From Platanthera guangdongensis (Eukaryota; Streptophyta; Magnoliopsida; Asparagales; Orchidaceae), in assembly GCA_039583875.1 (NCBI GenBank), contig CM077155.1, forward strand, positions 10,267,516 to 10,331,515: DNA of 64,000 nt. The letters are read 5' to 3'. Numbering within the stretch: position 1 is the first letter of the stretch; each line of letters begins with the position of its first letter. The notes under the pieces are model-generated. The model was not told the origin of the DNA, ran no database searches, and worked only from the letters and a program-made list of their open reading frames with translations. Below are positions 21,011 to 33,207 of the stretch, in pieces. The position numbers and the translations under genes were made by a program.

Positions 21011-24000
21011 TTTGTGATTGCAGGTATGTCCAAAGGCCACCAAAACTCCTATCTGGTACTTGGACAGTCAATGATCTCGTTATATGACCGGGACTAGAAG
21101 CCTACTCCAGAATTATTCTCCAGTCATGAACGGGCCAAAAGTCATCTTTGGAGGTTTTGACGGAGGAATTACTAAAGGCTACGGTATGATTACGAATGGT
21201 ATTGTATCCTTCTCAGATATGGCTTATGTTGAAGGATTGGAACACAATCTCATAAGCCTAAACCAGCTCTATGATAAAGGATACACAGTAGAATTTCATG
21301 CAGACAAGTGTTTGATAAAATCGGTAGATAATATGGAAACGATTCTATCATGCACTCATAGTAGAAACATATTTTGTTTGAATTTTATTTATATACACTC
21401 TTCTACGCCAGTGTGCTTTTTGGCTAAAGATAGTGCGTCTCTTGGTGACCAATGACACAAGAGACTAGCACATAATAATTTCAAAACTATTAATAAATTA
21501 TTTTCTCTTAATTTAGTACGTGATGTCCCAAATGTCAAGTACGCTAAAGATAGACTTTGTCACACATGTGTAAAAGGCAAGCAAACAAGGGCTATCTTTA
21601 AAAGCATTATTGGCAAACATTCTAATAGATGTTTACGTCTACTTCATATGGACTTGTTCTGTCCACTGCAAGTTAGAAGTTTGGGAGGCAAGGATTATAC
21701 ATTGGTTATTGTTGATGATTACTCGCACTTTGCGTGGGTGTTCTTTCTAAAACACAAGTGAGATACTTTTGATATCTTTACTAATTTTATAAGGCAGATA
21801 CAAAATGAATACAACTGTTATGTAGTCAAAATTAGAAGTGACAATGGAATAGAGTTCAAGTCTTGGGCCATGACAGAATTCTGTGAAAGCCTAGGTATCT
21901 TTCATGAGTTTTCCTCTCCTCATACTCCTCAACAAAACAGAGTAGCTGAGAGAAGGAATAGAACACTCATAGAGGCCTGCAGGACCATGTTGAGTGATGC
22001 CTCACTTCTAGAATATTTTTGGGCTGAAGTTGTAAACACTGCATGTCACGTGCAAAATCGAGCACTCATAAACAAAAACCATAATAAGACACCTTACAAA
22101 CTACTAAAGCGCAGGAAGCCGACTATTTAATACTTTAGAATCTTTTGTTGTAAGTGTTTCGTCCTTAATAATGGCAAGTATCATACTACTAAACTTAGTG
22201 AAAAGAGCTTTGAAGGTATTTTTGTAGGGTATAGTAGCCATAGTAAGACATATAGGATTTTTAATAAGAAAACCTTGGTTGTACAAGAATCTATTCATGT
22301 TGTATTTGATGAGACGAGCTTACTGTAAGGTAGCTCTTCTAGTGTGTTTATTGAAGATGCGGGTTCAAAGATAAAAGAATAAAACTTGCATGAGCCAACT
22401 GAATAGAAAGATCAAAAGTTCATCAAAATCACCAGTCCAACCCCAATTGGAGAGGTTTATGACCATGATGAAGATACCATTCAAGTTAATGAAGTCACTC
22501 CTGTGGTTGAAGAAGATCCATATGCAAGGACTCTAGAGCTCAGATAATTGAATGATCACCCAATGGACCAAATCATACGAGATCCTCGGGATGGTGTCAG
22601 AACTCGTAGATGTACAACTAATGAAAATTTATATTTGAGTCTTCTCTCGCATGTTGAACATAAGAAGTTTGAGGAAGCAAACTCTGACGCATCATGGATA
22701 ATTGCAATGGAAGAAGTGTTGAATCAATTCAAGCGTTGCCAAGTTTGGAAGCTTGTTCCAAGACCCAAAGGGAAGAAAGTCATCGGAACAAAGTGGATCT
22801 ACAGGAACAAGATAGACGAGGATGGTACAATCATAAAGAACAAGGCCAGACTCGTCGCTAAAGGATACAGACAAGAAGAAGAAATCGACTTCAATCAGAC
22901 GTATGCACCAGTGGCAAGGCTAGAGGCAATCTAGTTGTTCCTAGCATATACTGCACTTAAGGGCTTCACTGTCTATCAGATGGATGTGAAGTCAGCCTTC
23001 CTTAATGGTGACATAAAGGAAGAGGTGTATGTGAAACAACCTCAAGGTTTTGTTGACTCTAACAATCCTAAACATGTTTATCTTTTATTTAAAACATTAT
23101 ATGGTTTGAAACATGCTCCTCGAGCTTGGTACGAGACGCTGTCTAACTTTATTCTTGATAACAAGTTCACAAGAGAAAAGATAGATAAGACATTATTTCT
23201 TATGGAAATTAAAGGCAAGATTTTGCTAGTGCAAATCTATGTCGATGACATCATTTTCGGCTCTACTGACGACAACCTCTGCAAAAAGTTTTCAAAATTT
23301 TTGCAAGGAAACTTCGAAATGAGCAGTATGGGAGAGCTGAAGTATTTCTTAGGACTTCACGTGAAACAATTTGAAGATGGAATTTTCATCTCTCAGACAA
23401 AATTCTCCAAGGAGTTGATTAAGAAATTCGAAATGGAGAACACAAGCCCTATGAGTACTCTAATGGGTTCAACTATGTCTCTGTACAAGGATGAGAAATG
23501 GAAACCTTTTGACGAAACCAAGTACAAAAGCATAATTAGATCCTTGCTCTATCTTACTGCTAGTAGACCGGATATAATATTTTCAACATGTGTGTGTGTG
23601 TGCTAGATTTTAAGTGAACTCTAAGGAATCTCACTACGCTGTTGCAAAGGGGATTTTCAGATATCTTAAAGGTACACCAAATCTTGGATTATGGTACCCA
23701 AGAAGTAATGATAGAGAACTAATTGGTTTTTCAGATGCAGATTTTGCAGGAAGTAAAGATGATAGAAAAAGCACTTCCGGGACTTGCCAATTCCTTGGAA
23801 AGAGGCTCATATCATGGAGCAGCAAAAAACAAAATTGTGTCGTAATTTCAACGGTCGAGTCAGAATACATTTTTGCCGACAGTTGTTGTGCACAATTGCT
23901 CTAGATAAAGAACCAACTTGAAGATTACAACTTGAAAGTCAAAGACATTCCTTTGTTTTGCGAATCCTACAGTGCGATTGCAATAGCCAACAACCCATAC

Positions 24001-24189
24001 TCTCACAGCCGGACAAAGCACATAGAGCTGCGATACTACTTCATCCGGGAGCATGGGGAGCATGGTGACATAAATCTCCAATATGTCCCAACTGACAAGC
24101 AAATTGCAGATATATTCACAAAGCCGCAGGACGAGGCCAAGTTCTCATTCTTCAAAACAGAACTTGGCATGCTCAACAAGGAAGAATAA
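21011..24189 (+). pseudogene. Element D pol
   Basis: All copia pol domains are recognisable. The protease has YLDSQ followed by a stop where the active-site DSGCSR should be (about 21058-21078), so it is dead. The GAG-pre-integrase has a C-x2-C pair. The integrase keeps HMDLFCP, IRSDNGIEF and QNRVAERRNR. RT keeps [10 protein letters not shown] (about 23240). RNase H has GFSDADFAG and ESEY, but FCESYSA where relatives have a catalytic Asp. The frame ends with LGMLNKEE at 24189. At least ten in-frame stops or shifts occur between 21460 and 23905; several replace Trp or Gln codons. Sequence between motifs is close to A, supporting the same lineage. Confidence 0.9.
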
Positions 24190-24261
24190 GTATGAAGAAA
24201 AAGGTGACAGCAAGTTCAAGTTCTGGTTTTACTTCAAAATCCAAGAAATTTCAAAGTATGG

Positions 24262-24535
24262 ACTTCATTTCTCGAGTACAACACTTGTACTCGAGAACAA
24301 GAAATTATTTCTCGAGAATAATAGTTCTACTCGAGAACAGCGGTATCATTTCTCGAGAAGAAGTTCAAATTCATTTATCAGAGTTCGACGTTCGGCGATC
24401 AATTTTTCGTCTATCCTATTTCGTCGATCGGAATTCAAATTTCGTCGATCGTAGTTCGATGTTCGTCGATCAATTTTCGTCTATTAGAGTTCGAATTTCG
24501 TCGATCGGAGTTCGATGTTCGTCGATCAGTTTCCG
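24262..24535. repeat. Element D pre-ORF2 array: CTCGAGAA and TCGTCGATCGGAGTTCGA motifs
   Basis: Two adjoining sets of repeats. CTCGAGAA / ttctcgag motifs occur six or more times from 24262 to 24360. About six tcgtcgatc or related motifs, alternating with agttcga, follow from 24378 to 24535. Both are palindrome-rich and contain CpG. Position and layout match the GTGTCGACAC array of A, but the motif is different. Confidence 0.85.
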
Positions 24536-24594
24536 CCATATTCCTGGTATTTTTAATGTTATTTATATCTCTTATCATCAAAATTAAAGGAAAA

Positions 24595-24602
24595 TATAAA
24601 TA
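24595..24602 (+). promoter_or_regulatory. Putative internal TATA box upstream of ORF2 in element D
   Basis: TATAAATA followed by G, 143 bp upstream of the ORF2 start (24745) and about 60 bp downstream of the array. It is the same 8-mer as in the LTRs and in the A internal array. Promoter function is inferred. Confidence 0.55.
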
Positions 24603-24744
24603 GATTATTGTCCAAGAATTTTCCTTTCCCGATTTCAAAACCCTTTCTCTCGAGAAAAGACGCCTCACCTTCTCCGTCTCCGCCGACTGCCACAATCAAG
24701 CCCATTTCTCCATTCGCCGACCAGCTAATAGTTCTTTCTCCTAA

Positions 24745-27100
24745 ATGACATCGTCTTCCAAACTCGGAATCGGCAGTGAACTGAATTCAACAAGGATTGG
24801 TGAGATTTCTGATGACTTCAGGAATGTTCTTATCTTGCACGATACCGCATGTTTGTCATTTGTTCTGGAACATCCATGCCGTATTTTAACTTCTGATGTC
24901 AAAGAGTTCTTCCAACACGCAAATATTAAACACAATGGAAAGGTGCTCAAGTCAAGGGTTAGAGATATCAAGGTAAAAATGAACTCTCTTTGTTTCCAAG
25001 ATTCTGCAACTACCAATCATAGACATGCAAGATGACCTCATCAGCACTGATTATGAAAGAGCATATAGTTTCTGTGGGATTCCCAAATAATCTCACACTA
25101 TTAGAAGACAGTTCATGAATACAGAAAGCAAACTGCTGGCAGATATTCTAGGTAAAGTTTTTCTCTGCAAGACAAGCTCCATCAGCTACATCGCACTAGA
25201 ATTCTTTGATATGATGATGGCAGTTATCTGCAGAATGAAGTTCCAGTGGGGCATGATGCTCTTTGAGAAAATTAAGGCATGTCTTGTGAGCCCAAATTAT
25301 GGCAGGATCAACTCTCTATACCTCAACCAAATGAACCCTGAAGAATTTTTAATGAAAAAGGGCATAGCCCTCCACCATATGAAGAAAGTTTCTATTACCT
25401 CCATACAGAGATGGGAGGTTAAACTTCAGATGTCTGACCAAGCAACAATGGAAATTGAAGATGTGGACATGACCCCTGTCCTCCTTCTCATTAGAAAACT
25501 AACACAGTTATTGAGGGGGACCCTATCCCATCTGTTCAGGCTCAGCCAACTCCTGCTCCAACTTCCATAGAAACTTCAGCAACAGTTTCTACAAACATCC
25601 CCCATCAAGTTACTTCTCCTGCTGCTACAGAAATTCCTCTTCAAATTATACCACATGCTGCCATTCATCCAGTCCAAGAAGACCATTCAAATTTTCCTGC
25701 TGCTGAAGATATTCTAGACTCAGAAAACCTGACAGATGCTCAGGTTCAAGAACAACTTCAGTCTACTGATGAAGACATCAATATGATGATATAGGAGCTC
25801 ACTTACAAAGAGCCTATATCCCCTATACTTGAAGATCATCCTTCCTCTCCAGCAAAGTCTCCTAAATAACCAGCACAGTCACCAGAACATCATCCAGATC
25901 CATCTCCTCATGCAGAAAAATCATCTGTACAAGAACAAGAACCAGAAAAATCTCCTGAAGATTTACATGATGCTGAAGTTGTTTCTATTCATGATTCTGA
26001 AGATGAAATAGAAGTTGTTGAACCAAGACTTTCAAGTCTTCATTTCAATATTCTCTCTTTACTGCCCATAGATGCTGAAGATGAACAAAGCACAATCAGC
26101 AAAAAGCAAACCGATCCACAGTCATCATTGAAGAGATTACTCCCTGAACAGCCCCAGCTCTGCCTCCACCATCTACTCAATCTAAAATATTTCCTGAAGG
26201 TTCTATCTTAAGCAAAATTGAGGCCATGCTAACTGCTCAGAAAGCTTATTTTGATTCTTCCCTGAAAATTATAACTGATAAAATGACTGCATTAGAAAAA
26301 AAAATGAGTCGTGGATTTGCTGAAATCCAGAATAATACTGATGAATTCAAAAGGCTCTTGCAAATAGGAGGAAAGTCAATTGACCATACAATCACTAGCA
26401 TAGGTACTATAATGGAACAATCAGTTACCCTTGCAAACAATCAAATTCAGCTAGACAAGAGAGCCCAAGACATCTGTGCTGACGGAAATAAAAAGTACAA
26501 AGCTATATACGTAGGACACTACCATATGGATGCATAATCAAATATTTCCTGAACTGTCAATGGATCCTTCTACACCCCTCCTGCACACTTGGATGTGGAT
26601 AGGCCAACCTTCTCTCCACCTCCAGAATATTTTGAAGGACCACCTCCTGACTACTTTGAAGGACCACCTCCTGATGTTTATGAACAAGTATGGGAATCAG
26701 AACAAGCTAGCATGCCTCCTCAACCTCCAGAAATCAAAAAGCTAAAAGACTGAAATATGGGGATGGAGCCTCAGCCAGCAGATCAACTTCTCATCTTGAT
26801 GCTGAAAGGAAAAGACCTTAAGAATTTACTAAAATATGGAGTCCAACCTCCAAATCTCTTATTCTTGACACTCTCAAGCTGTTAGTTGATTTCAATGAAA
26901 ATTGGAACTTACATTACAGCTCTCTGGAATGAGAATTATATGAAAAATCTCTTACCAAAAGGAGCATATATGATAGAGAATATGTAAGGAACAATCCCAA
27001 GGCTCCTCCCAGACCTCCAATGTATTTTCCTAAGCTATACAGCTACTAGAAGAGACAATAGGAAAAGCCAGAAAGACAGCAACAACAACAGGATCAATAG
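24745..27100 (+). pseudogene. Element D accessory ORF2
   Basis: ORF2 starts at 24745 (MTSSSKLGIGSELN) and shows the conserved N-terminal domain: SFVLEHPCRI, MNTESKLLADILGKVFLCK, MLFEKIKACLVSPNYGRINSLYL. A frameshift near 24985 and stops near 25090 break it. The middle is proline- and acid-rich. A probable coiled coil (MLTAQKAYFDSSLKIITDKM onward) runs from 26226 to about 26500. The C-terminal WSPTSKSLIL (about 26840) and MYFPKLYSY (about 27020) motifs match A and C. Many single-base shifts occur. Despite the decay, the same beginning, coiled middle and end survive as in A and C. The function is unknown. Confidence 0.8.
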
Positions 27101-27259
27101 AAATTGAAGATGTTCTGATAGTTCTCATTTTTGAAATTATGGAATTGAACTTTCTCTTAGATAAATTTCTATAATTAATATGAACCTTTAGTTTTGTTGA
27201 TCCGATTTTTCTCTATTATAGCTCTTATTCTATTTATTATGTCTATTAGTTTCTTTACT

Positions 27260-30200
27260 TGTTTTTAACATCCCTCAAACAACTAGACTCCTAGGATTTT
27301 CTTTTGACATGACTAGGTCATGACAAAACCATCAGAAGCTCTAAACCAAGTGGGCAATGCCCAAGGTGAAGAAAAACACCTAGGTTTGCCTATAGCTCAT
27401 CATCATCATTTAGACCTAAGGTTTGACTTTAGGGCTACAACTTGATCCCATTACCCTACCACAACACCCCTAACACCTTGGGCAGTCCATAGGGCCACTA
27501 AGTACCTACTGTGGGTAGTCAAAGTGGTTACGTTTACCTAAGTAAACCCTAACCCTAAATGGGTCAAACTAGCCTACTTATGGTCAATTGACCTTCCCTT
27601 AGCCAAGTGGACCCCACCAATGCCCTACTCACCCTAAAGTGAGGTCAACGGGTCACAAAAGACCCATTGGGGTCAACCTTAGTGGCTAAGTTGACCCAAG
27701 TCAACTCTAGCCTCAAAGTGGTCAAAGTTCCCTTGATAAGGGACAAGTGACATTCAAGTTGCCAAGTCGATGTTACCCATCCCTACCTAGACCCTAGGGG
27801 AGGCCAATAGGTCACCAAGGACCCATTGATGGTAACACAAAAGCTCAATTTGACCAAATTCAACCCAAGGCTAGGTCAAGTCAAACTTAGCTCAAAAAGG
27901 GCTAACCCAAGCTCAAGCCCCTAGCCAATTGGCCTAACCACTCCCTAACCACTTTATAATAGCTTAGTGGGCGGCATTTAGGCTAGTGCCATGATATAGT
28001 TCAGCCATGAAGGGCAGGAGAGAGAAAACTCCAAATTCCTCTTTAATGGAGGAGAGAGAAAAGGAGGTAAAGGCCATTCATGGCATAGGGAAACCAAGAG
28101 CTCTTCTTCTTTGCTTGCTTCATCTCTCCTAAAAGCTCTGAGAAGATCAAGAGCTTTTCCAGCCTTTTCATTTACTGGATGCTCAGAATCACCATGGTCG
28201 AGAAATCATATACATGGCCATTAATGGTGCCATGAACGAAGGCCCTTCTCCTCCCTCCATTAAGGGATAGCTTCCACTCCTCTGGGGAAGAGGAGAAGTT
28301 TCCAGACACAATTGAGCCCGATCGGGAGAAGCTTTCTCCTGGTTTTTCCACAAGAATGAACTCGTCGGGATCTCCAGATTACTCCCCTCTGGAGGTTGTG
28401 TCGCCGCTTGGCGATATCCACCACCTCATGGGAGGTGGTGGTGGCGGTGGCCGGCTAGGGAGGCAGTCGGATGGTCGGGAAATTGGTCGGGAAGTGGCTC
28501 CAAGACGGGATGATCCTGGCCATCAGCTGGAGCTAGAAGACGACCCAGCCACCCTTAGATGCGCTTTAAGATTCATGCTGGAGATGGATTTAATCTATAG
28601 GATATGATTTCATATTATTTCATTTTGTCAAAGAAATTGTATTTAATGTTTCAATTTATTAAAAATACCTAGGGCATATATAAGAAAAGTGATGAATATC
28701 AAAATTGTAGTCCTAGGAGTGTACTTTATTTTAAAATTGGTTTGAACAAATTTGGGTGCGTGGTTTGACCAGGGCATTCATTTTGGTGGGGTCTATACCT
28801 AGGGTTAGACAAAAACTAAAATGAGTGCCCCCACTTCATCCCTTGTCCAAATGACCTGAAATTTGGACTGGGAGTCAACCTAACCTACCTAGGCCTGTCC
28901 AAAAATGGAAATTTTTGGAGATAATTTTTCTATAGTTTTTGAAATCATTTAGTAATCCTAGGGTAAATTAATTGGAAGACCTAATGACCTCCAAACCCTC
29001 CCAAATCTTGGTGAGTGGTCCATATGGTCATCATGAGGTTCTGTATAAATGTTCACCTCATTTTGAGTTGATTTGGTTGGGAAATGAGTCGACCCTACTT
29101 TTGTCATAAAAAGGGTATTTAAGTCAAAAGTGCACTCTGTGGATTTGGGTGGCCAAATCACCTCAACAGAGGCTGAAACTTTGTCCACTGGTTTGTTATG
29201 ACCATGGACACACTCCCATGGTTGATGGGGTGGATTATGGTAGATATGCCCTAGGACCCAAGTTCAAACCCTAGGGTTGGTCTTTGGGGGTTTGTGAAGG
29301 GCATGTTGTCAAGTGCCCTTGTATGGATGTGAAATTTGGTAGAGAGGACTCTAGTGTTGCTAAGGTCTTCTTGTAAAAATATTAAAGGATTTGGAGATGG
29401 ATAAACCCCTCAAAACCCTAACCTTAGTTTAGGTCCCAATCCTTAAATTTGAAAGGTAGGTAATAAGAACTCTATGAAAACTTCTGAAACTTGGGTAGTG
29501 TAGTCATAATGTCATTATAAGCCTTGGATAATTTTATTGGGAATTTCAAATTAATAATTTTAGTATCACCTTTGTAATATTAGTATTAGTCCTAATTAAT
29601 TATGTTTTTATTATGATCTTAATATCCATTAGATGATTATGAAATTGGGACAGAGTGAGTTTTAGGCCATTATGATCATACATGAATTTTATTGTATTTT
29701 TAGATATAAATTTACAGTACTTACTTCACAAGTATATAAATACTAGAATATGATCTATAATAGATTTAGAGATCCCTTTTTATTGGAAAATCATGAAACT
29801 TGATCAGTAGTGTTTCTAGGTCAATATGTTCATATGAGAATTTTATTGCAATTTTTAGATGAATAATGATTTTACTTAATTCATTAACCTGTTAACTTGC
29901 ATTACTATGAGAAAAATCAAGTATAGAGTTTATTATGCAATGATAAATTGTGAAACTTGACATGTAGTGTTTATATGTCTTTATATTAATTCTTGCATTT
30001 TCTCAGAATTTTTAGAAATAAATTGGCAGTACATGTCTCTTTAATTTGGTTAATGTAGGTTATGTTCAAAAATTATGTTTAGAGGTTTAAATCTTACTGA
30101 AAATTTGGAGACCTTGAATTTACTGATAAATAGTTATCTTTTATTTGTCATAATTTTGTGGAATATTTTGCTTGCTTGAAAATAGTACTTCATGTTCAAA

Positions 30201-31176
30201 CTGAGACGTTTGGATCACTTTGGAAATTAAATAAATAATCAAGTAAATTAGTAAAATTATAAACTTCTGGATTTAGGCTAATCATACCATGATAGACCTC
30301 CAATAAATATTATATTGATTTTGGATGATAATTTGGAGTACCTCCCATTGTATACATCATATAACTTAGGATGGTCTGCGTTTAGTAAAAACTGCAGGAA
30401 TCATAATATGGCGCAAAATGAATCTAGGGAGTTGGGATATTAGTGTAGTGATTTGGTAAGTGAAAAGAGATTATCATCGGGAGTCGTGATGAGGAGTGGG
30501 AGGTTTGACTAGTGTAAGAGGTGCTCGGGGTCGACGAAACATCGTTTTCCCCGTGGAGAGGGAAAGTGTCAAATACACTAGGGTTAGATTCAGTACAACA
30601 TTAAAGGGATTGGGAGTTGGGTAACAATCAATAATAGTAAGTGTCTTGCGAAAGGGAACGATGGGCTTCAGCAACCATCATAGTTCCTAGTGCCCTCGAG
30701 AGCCCTTCACGGGGAATACCTTGGGCAGTCCTGTGCAAACCTAAATAGTAGGAATAATAAACTTCAATAGCAACTAGTATAACTAGGATTTCACATTCAC
30801 ACACCCCGGTAGCTCGGGAGGTTGGTTAGTTAGTTTGATTAGCCAACCAGACGGTAGGTTCGGAAGGTAGATGTAACGAACGGGATAGTCCGGGGAGCCG
30901 GTGGCTTGGACGGATTTGGATACAAAAATAAGGTGGTGGGTCTTCGGTATTGGACGGTCGTCTACACCGACGTCGATACGTTGACTTGGCATTATGGGAC
31001 ACTTGGCTAAAGAGAGTCTGGTGGATATGGCTAGCATAGTATGTGGAGACTCTAGGTTGTGTCCTTCTAGAGGCGTACACAAGTGCTAGGCCTGGTAGTG
31101 TTGATACCCACCTAGGAGTGTGGGGCTCAACCCACTATCTCCGTTTTCCACTACGGAGGTTCCTGGGAGCGAATCT
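27260..31176 (+). repeat. Element G 5' LTR, first part
   Basis: The start (aacatccctcaaac...) matches the 3' LTR start at 52178 and, inverted, fragment J. The first few bases differ (tgtttttaacatccc against tgtagcatccc). From about 27440 to 27900 the LTR is dense in ttgacc/ggtcaa motifs. No real gene is present: the glycine-rich frame at 28356-28607 and other short frames have no recognisable homology. The LTR continues after element E at 46369. Confidence 0.82.
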
Positions 31177-31991
31177 TGTTAAAATTCAAACAACCTGGCA
31201 CTACTACCATGTTGAATTTTCTCCAGGTGGTCAGCCAGATAGCCTAAAGCCAAATTAATATTCTCAGAACTATTCAGTTCACACCTTGATCACGTGGAAA
31301 ATTCCCTGGACCTTGAAGTGAGCAGAAGTTATCTCAACTGAAGTCAATCAACCAGCAAACACATGCAGCACAACCGTCTTTATTGATTCATAGCTAACTT
31401 ATCTACACATCAAGACATACATGGCGAGACATGTTTCACCAAACAACACCCAAGGGAAAGAAGAGACTACAAAAATAAGACAAGAGTAACAAGCCGCGCG
31501 AACTCAACTACATGCCACCGGTCTACTACTGTGGAGTCCGCTCAATCCGCCAGGTCGCCAGACCACAACCCAAGCTGTGCGGACTACACCTTATTCCAAT
31601 GCTAGCGCTAGCCGCCGATCTGCAAGCCATCTGACCACAAGGTCGCCTAGCCGCCAGACCGCACAAGCTGCGACGCCGAATAGAACAATCTGCCTGAGGC
31701 AGGCGACTTATTGAACTCCGAACCAAGTTGCCAAAGAGAAGGCCGTCTTGTCGTTATCCACGACCTGCTGTTTTTCCTCCTGTTGCTTAACCGCAGAGTC
31801 CGCACTGTCCCTGACTGCAATCAGAGCCAAGTCCTGGCTTTCCAGCACTATCCGCACAACCTACACAACACAACCTGGTCAACTCAATCAAACCGAGCGG
31901 ACACAAAGGTTTAGTCTACAGCAACTGTTGCGAGCTCAAGGTACTGTTCACTTATGCATGGAGGTCACTATTCCTGATGTGACATGGGTCC

Positions 31992-31999
31992 TATTTATA
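31992..31999 (-). promoter_or_regulatory. TATA box of the E 3' LTR
   Basis: TATAAATAGG on the minus strand, just downstream of the repeat array. The other LTR has it at 45185-45192. Confidence 0.75.
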
Positions 32000-32039
32000 G
32001 GCATGATGATGAGTGTGGTCACCGCCCTATTCGATAGGA

Positions 32040-33110
32040 TTACCGCCACATCCTGCAGCAAGACTTCTCCGCAGTCTGCGGATACATACCAGTCTGCCGC
32101 ACCTGTGCAAGAAGCCAGCCCGCCTAGCTTCTCCAAGGTCGGACTCCAATCGCCAGTCCGCCTTGTCGCCAAAGGCCAAATTGCCAAGACATCACCAAGG
32201 TCGGACAGCCACAATAAGACTCCGCAGCAACAGTCCGCTAATCCACGGACACACCACCAGCCTGCTTATCCCGAGCCCACAGCCTAGACACCAAGGCATC
32301 TGCCGGACTCAGCGAACACCCGGCTACAGTCCGCACATCCCGAGCCCATGGCTGCCATAAAGGCACCTTCCGGACTCAGCGGACACGCCGATCCAGTCCG
32401 CAGATACTGCAGATAGCTCGTCTGCATATCCCTGCAGACATCCCAGTCCGCATACCTTGCAGACTTCTCCAGTCTGCATATCCCGCAGACTACACCAGTC
32501 TGCATATCCTAAGTCCACAGCCAGCCAGCAAGGCAGCTGTCGGACTCAGCGGACTCCAGCTCCAGTCCGCACACAGTTGCAGACACAACCTTCAGTCCGC
32601 TTATCCCCAAACTCAACCAAGGCACATACACTTCTGTCGAGCTTTGTGGACTAAGAAGTAGTCTGCACTCCAATATGCGATCTCCCCGGACTGAGCCAAA
32701 CATGGACTTGGTTCAAACCCAACCAAGTCCACACAACTGGCCACAAGGGCCAGTCCGCACTTACTAGCAGACACTGGAACCAGTCTGCATGTCCTGGTGA
32801 GCTACAGTATCAGTCCGCACTGACTGGCTATCTCCCCGGCTTCTACTTGTCTCTACACCAGAGCAAGACCAAGGCAACTGCCAAAACGGTCTGCCGAGCT
32901 CCATTTCTACAATCTGCATCATGTCGGACTCCGTGGCTAGAATTTCTATCCGCCCGGTTACTTCCTGGGATCCAACTACCTGCTGAGCACAAGCCGGCCT
33001 GGTTAACCGCCGCTACTGTCTGCGTAGTCCGCGCGCACAGACCGCCCAGGCCTCTGCAGAGCAAACCGTCTGCAACATCTCTCCCTACTTAGCAGTCCGC
33101 CAACCATATC
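32040..33110. repeat. AGTCCGC repeat region of the E 3' LTR
   Basis: Dozens of AGTCCGC or AGTCTGC heptamers, often followed by a short spacer and a gcagac or gcggac half, so many pairs are inverted repeats. The matching array of the other LTR is at about 45240-46320. Confidence 0.88.
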
Positions 33111-33175
33111 CGTGTAGTCCGCGTGGATAGGTCCAAGTGCTCCATTCACCCACTTTCAATTCACAAATTTCAACA

Positions 33176-33190
33176 CTCCCCCTTGAAGTG
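33176..33190 (-). other. Element E polypurine tract
   Basis: CACTTCAAGGGGGAG on the minus strand abuts the TGTTGAAATT start of the 3' LTR. F has the same tract at 56030-56044. Confidence 0.85.
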
Positions 33191-33207
33191 CGAAGTGGTG
33201 AATAACT

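Larger units (their letters stand above)
20075..27259 (+). mobile_element. Element D: decayed, 5'-truncated SIRE-type copia element
   Basis: The element begins within gag (no 5' LTR, primer site or gag N-terminus) and runs through pol, a repeat array, a TATA box and ORF2 to 27259, where element G is inserted. The remaining 3' end and LTR should lie beyond the right window edge. Bases 27101-27259 are an AT-rich tail comparable to the stretch upstream of the polypurine tract in C. Numerous stops and frameshifts make D the most decayed SIRE copy here and, by nesting, older than G, E, C, H and F. Confidence 0.85.
31177..33175 (-). repeat. Element E 3' LTR
   Basis: 1999 bp. Plus-strand ends are TGTTAAAATTC and AATTTCAACA. 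It holds a large AGTCCGC/cagtctgc repeat region (about 32040-33110) upstream, in element sense, of the TATA box at 31992-31999. Confidence 0.93.

Noticed and set aside
27541..27560. Telomere-like aaaccctaaccctaaa in the G LTR (also near 52458)
   Set aside because: Only about two units, present at the same place in both G LTRs, so it is part of the LTR and not an interstitial telomere.
28356..28607. Glycine-rich 83-codon frame in the G 5' LTR
   Set aside because: Short, no homology recognised, driven by a ggtggtggcggtggc tract inside an LTR.
31748..32287. 179-codon plus-strand frame in the E 3' LTR (and 44941-45423 in the other LTR)
   Set aside because: Antisense to the element, crosses TATA box and repeat array, no homology; the two LTR copies diverge in length.
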